A stretch of 5,335 bases of DNA from Hyphococcus sp. GTDB taxonomy: Bacteria > Pseudomonadota > Alphaproteobacteria > Caulobacterales > Parvularculaceae. Below are positions 1 to 5,335 of the stretch, one piece after another; the stretch's first letter is position 1, and every line of letters begins with the position of its first letter. Under the pieces are notes generated by a model that searched no databases, was not told the DNA's origin, and worked only from the letters and a program-made list of their open reading frames with translations. The translations under genes and the position numbers were made by a program. Location of the stretch: assembly GCA_021604605.1 (NCBI GenBank), contig BQJH01000212.1:1-5335 (forward strand), written 5' to 3'.

Positions 1-62
1 CGGCAGGGGCGTCAAAGTCTATCTCCCCGCCTTCGCGTGCAGCGCACCGCGATTAATGATTT

Positions 63-69
63 AAGAGGA
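63..69 (+). promoter_or_regulatory. Ribosome binding site of rpmH
   Basis: AAGAGGA lies 7 nt before the ATG at 77, which is a good Shine-Dalgarno match and spacing. The same heptamer precedes the small gene at 3361. Only 62 bases precede this site in the window, and I see no convincing -35/-10 pair in them, so the operon promoter may lie further upstream. Confidence 0.8.
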
Positions 70-76
70 CGTACCG

Positions 77-211
77 ATGAAACGGACTTATCAACCGAGC
101 CGGCTCAAGCGTAAGCGCCGCCATGGGTTCCGTGCGCGCAAAGCGACTACTGGAGGCCGGAGAATTCTTGCTGCGCGTCGCGCAAAAGGCCGCAAGAAGC
201 TTTCTGCTTAA
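77..211 (+). CDS. rpmH: 50S ribosomal protein L34
   Basis: Encodes a complete 44-residue protein that begins MKRTYQPS and ends GRKKLSA, the normal length and the hallmark ends of bacterial L34. The central RKRRHGFRAR stretch (about residues 12-21) and the basic tail are the family's rRNA-contacting features. L34 is a small, very basic component of the large ribosomal subunit. The ATG start is fixed by the conserved N-terminus and by the AAGAGGA ribosome binding site 7 nt upstream. It is the first gene of the cluster in view and is followed at once by rnpA, a linkage conserved across most bacteria that ties ribosome supply to tRNA processing. Nothing about the gene is unusual. Confidence 0.98.
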   Translation: MKRTYQPSRLKRKRRHGFRARKATTGGRRILAARRAKGRKKLSA

Positions 212-214
212 GGT

Positions 215-634
215 TTGACTGAAAAAAACCCTGTAAAACAGTGTGATAGTGCGGCAACGCAGCCCGTTAGCATGGGCGCTATTCGCCAGCGTCGAGACTT
301 TCTTGCCCTGCGGGGGGCGAAAAGGGTCAACATGCCAGGGTTTTTGATGCTTTCCGGGCCAAGCCCGGCGGCGGTTTCCGGAAATACGCCTCAGCTGGAG
401 GCCAAGCCAGAGGCAAGATTGGGGCTGACCGTGACCAAAAAGATTGGCGGCGCCGTGATTCGCAACCGGATCCGCCGGCGCTTGAGAGCTGCAGCGCGGG
501 AAGTTTTTCCCCAATATGCCAAGGCAGGCAGGGATTATGTTCTTATTGCCCGAAAAGCGGCGTATGATCGCAATTATCAAGCACTGCTTGACGATTTGAA
601 GCGTGCTCTTTTAAGGCTGCACCCCCGACCTTAG
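215..634 (+). CDS. rnpA: Ribonuclease P protein component
   Basis: Protein subunit of RNase P. It binds the catalytic RNA and the 5' leader of precursor tRNAs, helping to remove the leader. The family signature is clear: RLGLTVTKK (about residues 68-76), then the RNR motif in VIRNRIRRRLRAAARE (RNR at 83-85), then DYVLIARK (107-114). The reading frame opens at a TTG at 215, only 3 nt after the rpmH stop, giving 139 residues. AAGG at 210-213 is just 1 nt from that TTG, too close to be a good ribosome binding site. An in-frame ATG at 272 gives 120 residues starting MGAIRQRRDFL, exactly where the conserved fold begins (compare the usual R-x-x-x-FL), but it has no clear Shine-Dalgarno either. The first 19 residues are therefore doubtful. 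The loop at about residues 47-66, rich in Pro, Ala and Ser, is longer than in E. coli RnpA. Function is secure; the start is not. Confidence 0.95.
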   Translation: MTEKNPVKQCDSAATQPVSMGAIRQRRDFLALRGAKRVNMPGFLMLSGPSPAAVSGNTPQLEAKPEARLGLTVTKKIGGAVIRNRIRRRLRAAAREVFPQYAKAGRDYVLIARKAAYDRNYQALLDDLKRALLRLHPRP

Positions 635-691
635 ATAGTAATATCTGGACAATAGAAACCAGCGCGCTTAGCGCATTCAAGCAAGAAATTT

Positions 692-696
692 GAGAG
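692..696 (+). promoter_or_regulatory. Ribosome binding site deciding the yidC start
   Basis: GAGAG sits 5 nt before the ATG at 702. It overlaps the alternative in-frame TTG at 690, so it supports 702 as the real start and argues against the TTG. Confidence 0.6.
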
Positions 697-701
697 CTCA
701 C

Positions 702-2492
702 ATGGATCGAAATTTAGTAATGGCGATCGTCCTGTCGATGGGCGTGCTTTTAGCCTGGGACCTTTTGATCATGGGGCCGCAGCGCGAGGTCATGAAAGAA
801 GCGCAACAGACGGCAGCGGAGAGTGCGCCGGAAATTAAGCGCGATCTTACCGGGATTGATGCGCTTGCCGTTAGTGATGCGACGATTTCGCTTGAGGACG
901 CATTGGCGCTCGCGCCAGGCCGGGTGCCGATCCGTACCGCCAATCTTGAGGGATCGATTAACCTTCAGGGCGGGCGTATCGACGATCTTAAACTGCTTCA
1001 GTATCGTGAGACATTAGACCCTGACAGTCCGACCATCCGTTTGTTGACACCGCGCGAAGCCGAACATGGCCATTATGTGGAGCAAGGTTGGATCGCAAAT
1101 GATGCGCCCGGCGATAAAGCTGTCTGGACACTGTCCGAAGGGACAGTCCTCACGCCGCAGACACCTATTATCTTAACGCGAACTCAAAACGGAATTGTTT
1201 TTGAAAAAACAATCTCTGTTGATGAGCAATATATGTTCACGGTTGAACAAACCGTTCGCAATGACAGCGGTGAAGAGCAATCCCTAACGCCTTATGCGCT
1301 CGTCATTCAGCGTGACATGCCCACGGAAAAAAATCGCGGTGGTATGATTTTGCACGAAGGCCCGCTTGGGGTTATCGGCACAAAGCTGCAGGAACGCAAA
1401 TATAACACCTTACGCAAGAATAAGAACAAGGCTGTTGCTGAAAGTGGTGTCGGCGGCTGGGTTGGCATTACCAATAAATATTGGTTGGCCGCTGCGATCC
1501 CTCCTCAGGATGAAACGATCAACGCCACATTGAACAATATTGGCGATCAGACATCACCGATCTTTCGTGCATTTTACTCCTTGCCAACTCGCAAATTGTC
1601 GGCGGGTGAGGCGCTGACATTAACGTCACATATTTTTGGCGGCGTAAAAGACGTTGATATTCTCCAGTCCTATGAGGCGTCACCAGAGAAGGGGGGACTG
1701 GGTGTTCACGATTTCGACAAGGCCGTAGATTGGGGCAAGCTTTTCTTCCTGACCCGCCCAATCTTTTATACGTTGGATTTCTTTGGTGATCTGATTGGCA
1801 ATTTTGGCGTCGCGATTTTGATTCTCACTCTTATCGTCAAAGCGTTGCTCTTTCCCATTGCGAATAAGGGTTATGAGTCGATGTCCAAAATGAAGAAGCT
1901 GCAGCCTGAGATTGAAAAAATGAAGGCGCGCTTTGGCGATGACAAAATGAAGATGCAACAAGAGATGATGGCGCTTTATAAGAAAGAGAAGATGAACCCG
2001 CTTGCGGGGTGTCTTCCGATCTTATTGCAGATGCCGATTTTTTACGCGCTTTACAAAACGCTCTTTGTCACGATTGAAATGCGCCATGAGCCATTCATTT
2101 TGTGGATCAAGGATCTTTCTGCGCCGGACCCAACGTCGCTCTTTAATCTCTTTGGTCTTCTGCCGTATGACCCGACGGCGGTTCCGGTTATTGGCGCCTT
2201 CCTCGGCATTGGTGTGCTGCCATTGTTGATGGGCATTGGGATGTGGTTCCAGATGAAATTGAACCCGCCGCCGGCGGACCCGATGCAGGCGCAGATTTTC
2301 GCGATGATGCCATTTATCTTTGTCTTTATCTTCGCGCCGTTTGCAGCCGGATTGGTTCTCTACTGGTTCTGGAACACAGCGCTCTCGATCTTGCAGCAAT
2401 GGTTTATTATGAAACGCAATGGCGTGACCATCGATTGGGGCGAACGCTTTAAATTTCTGGCGAAAGACAAAACGCCCGCGCCTGGCGAATAA
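702..2492 (+). CDS. yidC: Membrane protein insertase YidC
   Basis: Inner-membrane insertase of the YidC/Oxa1/Alb3 family. It inserts and folds membrane proteins alone or with the Sec translocon. From the ATG at 702 it has 596 residues, somewhat longer than E. coli YidC (548). The order is: N-terminal membrane anchor (about 4-23), large periplasmic domain (about 45-345), then the conserved insertase core with membrane segments near 364-386, 433-456, 493-517, 532-548 and 550-569. Between the second and third segments lies the cytoplasmic hairpin (about 393-432: SMSKMKKLQPEI, ALYKKEKMNPLAG). The groove residue that is Arg366 in E. coli is Lys380 here (TLIVKALLFP); to my knowledge Lys is usual in alphaproteobacteria. 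The start at 702 is chosen for its GAGAG site and the typical MDRN opening; an in-frame TTG at 690 would add four residues. It is 67 nt after rnpA and 3 nt before the first possible engB start. No yidD gene intervenes. Confidence 0.98.
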   Translation: MDRNLVMAIVLSMGVLLAWDLLIMGPQREVMKEAQQTAAESAPEIKRDLTGIDALAVSDATISLEDALALAPGRVPIRTANLEGSINLQGGRIDDLKLLQYRETLDPDSPTIRLLTPREAEHGHYVEQGWIANDAPGDKAVWTLSEGTVLTPQTPIILTRTQNGIVFEKTISVDEQYMFTVEQTVRNDSGEEQSLTPYALVIQRDMPTEKNRGGMILHEGPLGVIGTKLQERKYNTLRKNKNKAVAESGVGGWVGITNKYWLAAAIPPQDETINATLNNIGDQTSPIFRAFYSLPTRKLSAGEALTLTSHIFGGVKDVDILQSYEASPEKGGLGVHDFDKAVDWGKLFFLTRPIFYTLDFFGDLIGNFGVAILILTLIVKALLFPIANKGYESMSKMKKLQPEIEKMKARFGDDKMKMQQEMMALYKKEKMNPLAGCLPILLQMPIFYALYKTLFVTIEMRHEPFILWIKDLSAPDPTSLFNLFGLLPYDPTAVPVIGAFLGIGVLPLLMGIGMWFQMKLNPPPADPMQAQIFAMMPFIFVFIFAPFAAGLVLYWFWNTALSILQQWFIMKRNGVTIDWGERFKFLAKDKTPAPGE

Positions 2493-2495
2493 ACC

Positions 2496-3140
2496 GTGAC
2501 GAGCGACGACATGTTTAGTCCCGCAGAAATGGAAGCGGGCCGCCATCTTTTTGCGCAAGCCTGCACGTTTATGCTGGGTGTCGTAAAGCTTGACACTTTG
2601 CCTGATGAAGGCCCGGTTGAGGTGGCGTTTGCAGGCCGGTCTAATGTTGGCAAGTCAACATTGCTCAACGCATTGACGAACCAGAAGGGCCTGGCGCGCG
2701 CCTCAAATACACCCGGGCGTACGCGCGAGATTAACTTCTTTGATCTGGCTGGCGCGATGCGTCTTGTTGATTTGCCGGGTTATGGGTATGCGCGAGCGTC
2801 CCGCAAAGATGTGGATGCCTGGACAAAACTAACCCGCGATTTTTTACGTGGGCGGTCTGTCTTGCGCCGCACCTGTATTTTGGTGGATTCACGGCACGGT
2901 TTAAAATCCAGCGATATAGATGTTATGGCGTTACTGGATGAAGCGGCTGTAAATTATCAGATCGTCTTGACCAAGACGGATAAAATTAAGCCAACAGCCC
3001 TTGATGCTCTTATTGTTGAGACGCAACAAAAAATTCAACGCCGTCCGGCAGCACATCCATTTATACGCGCAACCTCCTCAGAAACTGGTTTCGGGATTGA
3101 GGTGTTGCGTGCTGACCTCGCCAATCTAACCGAGCAGTAA
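2496..3140 (+). CDS. engB: Ribosome biogenesis GTP-binding protein EngB (YihA/YsxC)
   Basis: TRAFAC-class GTPase needed for a late step of large-subunit ribosome assembly. All GTPase motifs are present in the 214-residue product: P-loop GRSNVGKS (47-54), TPGRT switch I (72-76, G2), DLPGYG (92-97, G3), TKTD (159-162, G4) and TSS (193-195, G5). The NTPGRT and LPGYGYA sequences are typical of EngB and separate it from Era and EngA, and there is one G domain and no KH domain. The longest frame starts at a GTG at 2496, 3 nt after the yidC stop. An in-frame ATG at 2511 would give 209 residues. Neither has a strong Shine-Dalgarno, so coupling to translation of yidC is likely (inference). The gene's place after yidC is common in alphaproteobacteria, but argB, which I recall as a frequent next gene, is absent here. 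Confidence 0.96.
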   Translation: MTSDDMFSPAEMEAGRHLFAQACTFMLGVVKLDTLPDEGPVEVAFAGRSNVGKSTLLNALTNQKGLARASNTPGRTREINFFDLAGAMRLVDLPGYGYARASRKDVDAWTKLTRDFLRGRSVLRRTCILVDSRHGLKSSDIDVMALLDEAAVNYQIVLTKTDKIKPTALDALIVETQQKIQRRPAAHPFIRATSSETGFGIEVLRADLANLTEQ

Positions 3141-3143
3141 ATA

Positions 3144-3203
3144 GCGACCTTTTACCTCTCGGAGGGTAAATCCTCCGTCGTTCTGTCGCCATTGTGTTTT
3201 TTT
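3144..3203 (+). terminator. Possible terminator region after engB (non-canonical)
   Basis: Just past the engB stop there is a perfect 6-bp hairpin, CGGAGG (3160-3165) with CCTCCG (3172-3177), loop GTAAAT. A competing stem, TTTACC (3151-3156) with GGTAAA (3165-3170), shares its bases. An outer 5-bp pairing, GCGAC (3144-3148) with GTCGC (3185-3189), could enclose both. Seven T residues follow at 3197-3203, but 7 nt separate them from the outer stem and about 20 nt from the inner one, so this is not a textbook intrinsic terminator. The position at the end of the core cluster favours a transcription end or an RNA processing point. Fold and role are inferred from base pairing only. Confidence 0.35.
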
Positions 3204-3230
3204 CAATCGCCTCTATGGTCAAGGGCTAGA

Positions 3231-3262
3231 CCCGTAATTTTCTCTCTTAAATACGGGATAAT
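3231..3262 (+). promoter_or_regulatory. Candidate promoter with overlapping dyad before the small gene
   Basis: A perfect inverted repeat, CCCGTA (3231-3236) and TACGGG (3252-3257) with 15 nt between, overlaps by one base a -10-like hexamer GATAAT (3257-3262). The hexamer at the usual -35 distance (GTAATT, about 3234-3239) is a poor match, so the promoter call is weak. A dyad over a promoter is a classic operator layout, but it could equally be an RNA hairpin. Just downstream, TGCTGCC occurs twice (3264-3270 and 3273-3279). About 100 nt lie between the hexamer and the start codon at 3361, implying a leader of roughly 90 nt if the promoter is real. Confidence 0.25.
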
Positions 3263-3263
3263 T

Positions 3264-3279
3264 TGCTGCCCATGCTGCC
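3264..3279 (+). repeat. Short direct repeat TGCTGCC x2
   Basis: Two identical heptamers (3264-3270 and 3273-3279) are separated by CA, giving a 9-nt period. They lie between the candidate -10 and the small gene. The arrangement could be a protein-binding site, but a repeat this short may well be chance. Confidence 0.35.
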
Positions 3280-3347
3280 AATAAGCGTTTACTCGTTTGG
3301 TAGCGAAAAACTATCAGCACACCACGTCGCGCCCACACATAACTGCA

Positions 3348-3354
3348 AAGAGGA
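3348..3354 (+). promoter_or_regulatory. Ribosome binding site of the small Lys-rich gene
   Basis: AAGAGGA lies 6 nt before the GTG at 3361. It is identical to the rpmH site and is the main evidence that this small frame is translated and starts with GTG. Confidence 0.7.
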
Positions 3355-3360
3355 ACGACC

Positions 3361-3591
3361 GTGAATTCATCGAACAACCAACCATCCAGCAAATTTTTGC
3401 GGGAAATGGAAAAGAAGGCCGCTCACTCAGAGGTGGAAAAAGCACGCCGGGCGACGCAAAAGAAAACTGAAAAACTAAAGGCGCTGCGGTTGGCGAAAGA
3501 GGCGGAAGATCGTGCTGCCGAAGCCGATAAGCCAAAAAAACCGAAAAAGCCGAGAAAAACCGGGTTACCGGATTTTGAACCTGAAGTTTGA
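3361..3591 (+). CDS. Small Lys-rich hypothetical protein (76 aa)
   Basis: I do not recognise this protein as a named family. It has 76 residues and starts at GTG behind a strong AAGAGGA site. The N-terminus is polar (Asn/Ser, residues 2-10). Residues 11-56 are charged, Ala-rich and probably helical, perhaps a coiled coil (EKKAAHSEVEKARRATQKK, EKLKALRLAKEAED). Residues 57-66 are the Lys/Pro run KPKKPKKPRK, and the tail GLPDFEPEV is acidic. By count it has 21 Lys/Arg against 13 Asp/Glu. There is no signal peptide, membrane segment or Cys, so it is probably cytoplasmic. Lys/Pro tails of this sort can bind nucleic acid, but a function cannot be assigned. It sits between a structured 220-nt gap and xerC, 58 nt upstream of the latter and on the same strand, so the two may be co-transcribed. 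The site, the frame and the coding-like composition favour a real gene. Confidence 0.65.
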   Translation: MNSSNNQPSSKFLREMEKKAAHSEVEKARRATQKKTEKLKALRLAKEAEDRAAEADKPKKPKKPRKTGLPDFEPEV

Positions 3592-3601
3592 AACCATCAT
3601 T

Positions 3602-3614
3602 TTTATTGAATAAA
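3602..3614. repeat. AT-rich palindrome between the small gene and xerC
   Basis: TTTATT-G-AATAAA is a perfect 6+1+6 palindrome starting 10 nt after the small gene's stop codon and ending 35 nt before the xerC ATG. It is followed by AAGCTTTTGTTAACC. It could be a protein-binding site or a weak RNA hairpin. It has no GC-rich stem, so it is not a good intrinsic terminator. AT-rich palindromes also arise by chance. Confidence 0.3.
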
Positions 3615-3649
3615 GCTTTTGTTAACCTTCGCGGTTGCCTTTAAGGCCT

Positions 3650-4600
3650 ATGGCGAAACAAAAGCGCAGCCTGACCTCAACAGAGATGCTTGCTGACTGG
3701 CAAGCGCAGTTTGTGCGCTATTTGAAATCAGAAAAACGGGCGAGCCCTTACACATTGCGAAACTACACCGCGACGCTCGAACGCTTTGATGGGTTCTTGA
3801 GCGTTCATCTCGGTGAGGCCGCCACCCTTGATCATTTAACAACCTTGGAAGTGAAAGATTTTCGTGGCTATCTGGCGATGCGTCGCAATGAAGGTTTGCA
3901 GCCTCAATCGATCAAGCTGGAACTGTCTGCCCTAAAATCTTTTTATAAATTTCTGCGCCGCCGCGCCGATATCGACAATGATGCGATCGAGATGATGCGA
4001 GGGCCACGCGCGAAAGAACGGTTGCCGAGACCGATCAGCAAAAGTGATGCGGGTGAATTATTGGCGGCGGCGGAAAAGACCAATACGTCGGCGCGTAAAC
4101 AGAATTGGGAAAAGGCGCGTGACGTAGCGCTTCTGACTTTGATTTATGGGGCGGGCTTGCGTGTTTCAGAAGCTCTTTCATTAAGCTGGGGCGAGGCGCC
4201 GCTGAGCGAAACAATACGGATTAAGGGTAAAGGCGCCAAAACCCGGATCGTGCCCGTGCTCGATAAAGCCCGAGAAGCGATTGGTGTCTATGTAGAGGCA
4301 TGCCCCTATGGCGCTGATGCAGATGACCCATTGTTTTTTTCAACGCGCGGTAAACGCCTTTCTGCCCGACAGGCGCAACGTCTGATGCAGGGCTTGCGAT
4401 CAGCGCTTGGCCTGCCTGACACGGCAACACCCCACGCCTTGCGGCATTCTTTTGCGACACATCTATTATCTGCGGGCGGAGACTTACGCTCAATACAGGA
4501 ATTGCTTGGGCATACATCGCTGGCGGCGACGCAACGCTATACAAAAATCGATCAGGAAAATCTGTTGAAGGTTTTTGATAAGGCGCACCCACGCGCCTAA
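3650..4600 (+). CDS. xerC: Tyrosine recombinase XerC
   Basis: Site-specific tyrosine recombinase. With XerD it resolves chromosome dimers at the dif site during cell division. The product has 316 residues from the ATG at 3650, close to the usual 300-320. The N-terminal SAM-like core-binding domain covers about 15-105 (SPYTLRNYTATLERF) and the catalytic domain about 125-312. All active-site residues are visible: Arg171 (GAGLRVSE), Lys194 (KGKGAKTR), His262 and Arg265 (HALRH), His288 (LLGHTS) and the nucleophile Tyr297 (QRYTK). The late stretch (ALGLPD-ATPHALRHSFATHLL, GGDLRSIQELLGH, final AHPRA) fits alphaproteobacterial XerC better than XerD or an integron or phage integrase. The ATG has TTAAGG only 3 nt upstream, a tight spacing; an in-frame TTG at 3635 would add five residues but lacks a site. 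It meets the symporter gene tail-to-tail. Confidence 0.93.
   Translation: MAKQKRSLTSTEMLADWQAQFVRYLKSEKRASPYTLRNYTATLERFDGFLSVHLGEAATLDHLTTLEVKDFRGYLAMRRNEGLQPQSIKLELSALKSFYKFLRRRADIDNDAIEMMRGPRAKERLPRPISKSDAGELLAAAEKTNTSARKQNWEKARDVALLTLIYGAGLRVSEALSLSWGEAPLSETIRIKGKGAKTRIVPVLDKAREAIGVYVEACPYGADADDPLFFSTRGKRLSARQAQRLMQGLRSALGLPDTATPHALRHSFATHLLSAGGDLRSIQELLGHTSLAATQRYTKIDQENLLKVFDKAHPRA
4581..4598. other. Hairpin at the xerC / symporter convergent junction
   Basis: AGGCGC (4581-4586) and GCGCCT (4593-4598) form a perfect 6-bp GC-rich stem around ACCCAC. It covers the last codons and stop of xerC and lies just past the symporter stop on the other strand. No T-run follows on either strand, so it is not a classic terminator. 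By position it could slow or end transcription from both sides. Confidence 0.3.
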
Positions 4601-4606
4601 TCAATC

Positions 4607-5335
4607 CTAAAGTCCGTGTTTGGCCTCATAGGCTTTTACATCCCGCCGGATTTCCGGGAGCATCAAATACAGCACCAGAATATTCGGGATCGCCATGGCG
4701 AACAACATCGAGTCGATGAAATCCAGAATGGATGAGACCGAGATGGCCGCGCTGGTCGAAAGAATAATGCAGATCATAATTTTAAATGTTGCGTCCGCTG
4801 CTTTTGAACCGTTTGAGAGATACCCAACCGCTTGCGCGCCATAGAAAACCCAACTGACCACAGACGTGAAGGCAAAGAGAGTTGAGGAGATTAACAAGAT
4901 GATCGGGAACCACGAGAATGTGCCCGCAAAAGCGTTGGATGTAATCTCGATGCCAACTGCATCCGGCTGATACAGGAAGGGCAGATAAGCGCCGGTTAAA
5001 ATGACTACGAGCGCCGTAATCGTACAGACAACGACCGTATCGATAAAAGGTTCAAGCAAGGCTACATAGCCTTCTGTCAGCGGTTCATTGGTTCTAACTG
5101 CCGAGTGGGCAATCGCGGCGGAGCCAACACCGGCTTCGCTGGAATAGGTCGCCCGGCGCATACCGTTAATCAACGCGCCAACCAGCCCGCCGCCTGCAGC
5201 CTCCAGCCCGAAGGCGCTTTTGAAAATTGTCATGATCGCATCAGGCAGGGCGGAAATGTTCAACGCAATGATGATGAGCGCGGCGCCAAGATATAAAACC
5301 GCCATAAGCGGGACGAGGCGACCGGCCATAGCGCC
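4607..5335 (-). CDS. AGCS-family sodium:alanine/glycine symporter (3' part, runs off the right edge)
   Basis: C-terminal 242 residues of an alanine or glycine:cation symporter (AGCS family, DagA/AlsT type), an inner-membrane carrier that takes up small neutral amino acids with sodium. The frame is open to the window edge, so the first Met visible (codon at 5329-5327, in MAGRLVPLMAVLY) is almost surely internal; full family members have roughly 440-540 residues. Counting from that Met, the diagnostic motif is TYSSEAGVGSAAIAHSAVRT (61-80), followed by EPFIDTVVVCTITALVVI (93-110). Membrane segments are visible near 6-26, 98-119, 139-160, 182-200 and 205-224, and a charged cytoplasmic-like tail ends at KHGL. 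It is convergent with xerC, with 6 nt between the stop codons, so the two are separate transcription units and have no obvious shared function. The exact substrate (Ala, Gly or another) cannot be read from this part. Confidence 0.93.
   Translation of the reverse strand, partial: GAMAGRLVPLMAVLYLGAALIIIALNISALPDAIMTIFKSAFGLEAAGGGLVGALINGMRRATYSSEAGVGSAAIAHSAVRTNEPLTEGYVALLEPFIDTVVVCTITALVVILTGAYLPFLYQPDAVGIEITSNAFAGTFSWFPIILLISSTLFAFTSVVSWVFYGAQAVGYLSNGSKAADATFKIMICIILSTSAAISVSSILDFIDSMLFAMAIPNILVLYLMLPEIRRDVKAYEAKHGL

Noticed and set aside
2..64. A short open frame at the left edge ending with TAA at 62-64, possibly the tail of an upstream gene
   Set aside because: Only about 20 codons are visible, they resemble no family I know, and a second plus frame is also open to a stop at 54-56; there is no basis to choose.
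89..97. TTATCAACC resembling a DnaA box near rpmH, hinting at an origin
   Set aside because: It has mismatches to TTATCCACA, is a single copy, and encodes L34 residues; no box cluster, AT-rich unwinding region or dnaA/dnaN is present.
53..580. 175-codon open frame on the minus strand across rpmH and rnpA
   Set aside because: It lies opposite two certain genes, and its product, rich in Arg, Pro and Ser, has no recognisable domain; it is an antisense shadow.
645..674. Small hairpins (CTGG/CCAG and GCGCT-T-AGCGC) between rnpA and yidC as a terminator
   Set aside because: The stems are 4-5 bp and no T-run follows; co-transcription of the cluster is more likely.
2022..2558. 178-codon open frame on the minus strand across the end of yidC
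   Set aside because: Its product is a His/Arg-rich low-quality sequence mirroring YidC codons, with no ribosome site or domain.
3314..3535. 73-codon minus-strand frame overlapping the small Lys-rich gene
   Set aside because: It has no ribosome site and a Pro/Phe/Ser-rich shadow composition; the plus-strand frame has a strong site and a coding-like product.
3650..4600. The recombinase as a phage or island integrase marking a mobile element
   Set aside because: Its length, lack of an extra arm-binding domain and its close fit to alphaproteobacterial XerC, with no attachment-site repeats, tRNA or cargo genes nearby, point to the housekeeping enzyme.

Overview
The window looks like a chromosomal core segment of an alphaproteobacterium. 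The assignment rests on the protein sequences: the L34, RnpA, YidC and EngB proteins run in the order usual for alphaproteobacteria, YidC has a Lys in the insertase groove where E. coli has Arg, and the C-terminal third of the recombinase closely follows my memory of alphaproteobacterial XerC (ALGLPD-ATPHALRHSFATHLL, ending in AHPRA). Base composition is moderate and looks even across the window. I cannot place it below class level.

Layout. Positions 77-3140 form a tightly spaced plus-strand cluster: rpmH (ribosomal protein L34), rnpA (RNase P protein), yidC (membrane insertase) and engB/yihA (ribosome-assembly GTPase). The gaps are 3 nt (or 60 nt, depending on the rnpA start), 67 nt and 3 nt (or 18 nt, depending on the engB start). 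Together these genes serve ribosome building, tRNA 5'-end maturation and insertion of new membrane proteins, so joint expression makes sense. No yidD gene lies between rnpA and yidC.

A 220-nt non-coding gap (3141-3360) follows. It holds two mutually exclusive small hairpins, a T-run, a perfect 6+6 dyad overlapping a -10-like hexamer, and a short direct repeat. It is the most likely break between transcription units. After it come a small gene for a 76-residue Lys-rich protein of unknown function (3361-3591, strong ribosome binding site) and xerC (3650-4600), a tyrosine recombinase of the chromosome-dimer resolution system. Running the other way and meeting xerC tail-to-tail with 6 nt between stop codons is the 3' part of an AGCS-family sodium:alanine/glycine symporter gene, which runs off the right edge.

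I see no mobile element, CRISPR array, tRNA or rRNA, and no sign of a new multi-gene system. The points worth a second look are modest: the small Lys-rich protein, the structured gap before it, and the start-site choice for rnpA.
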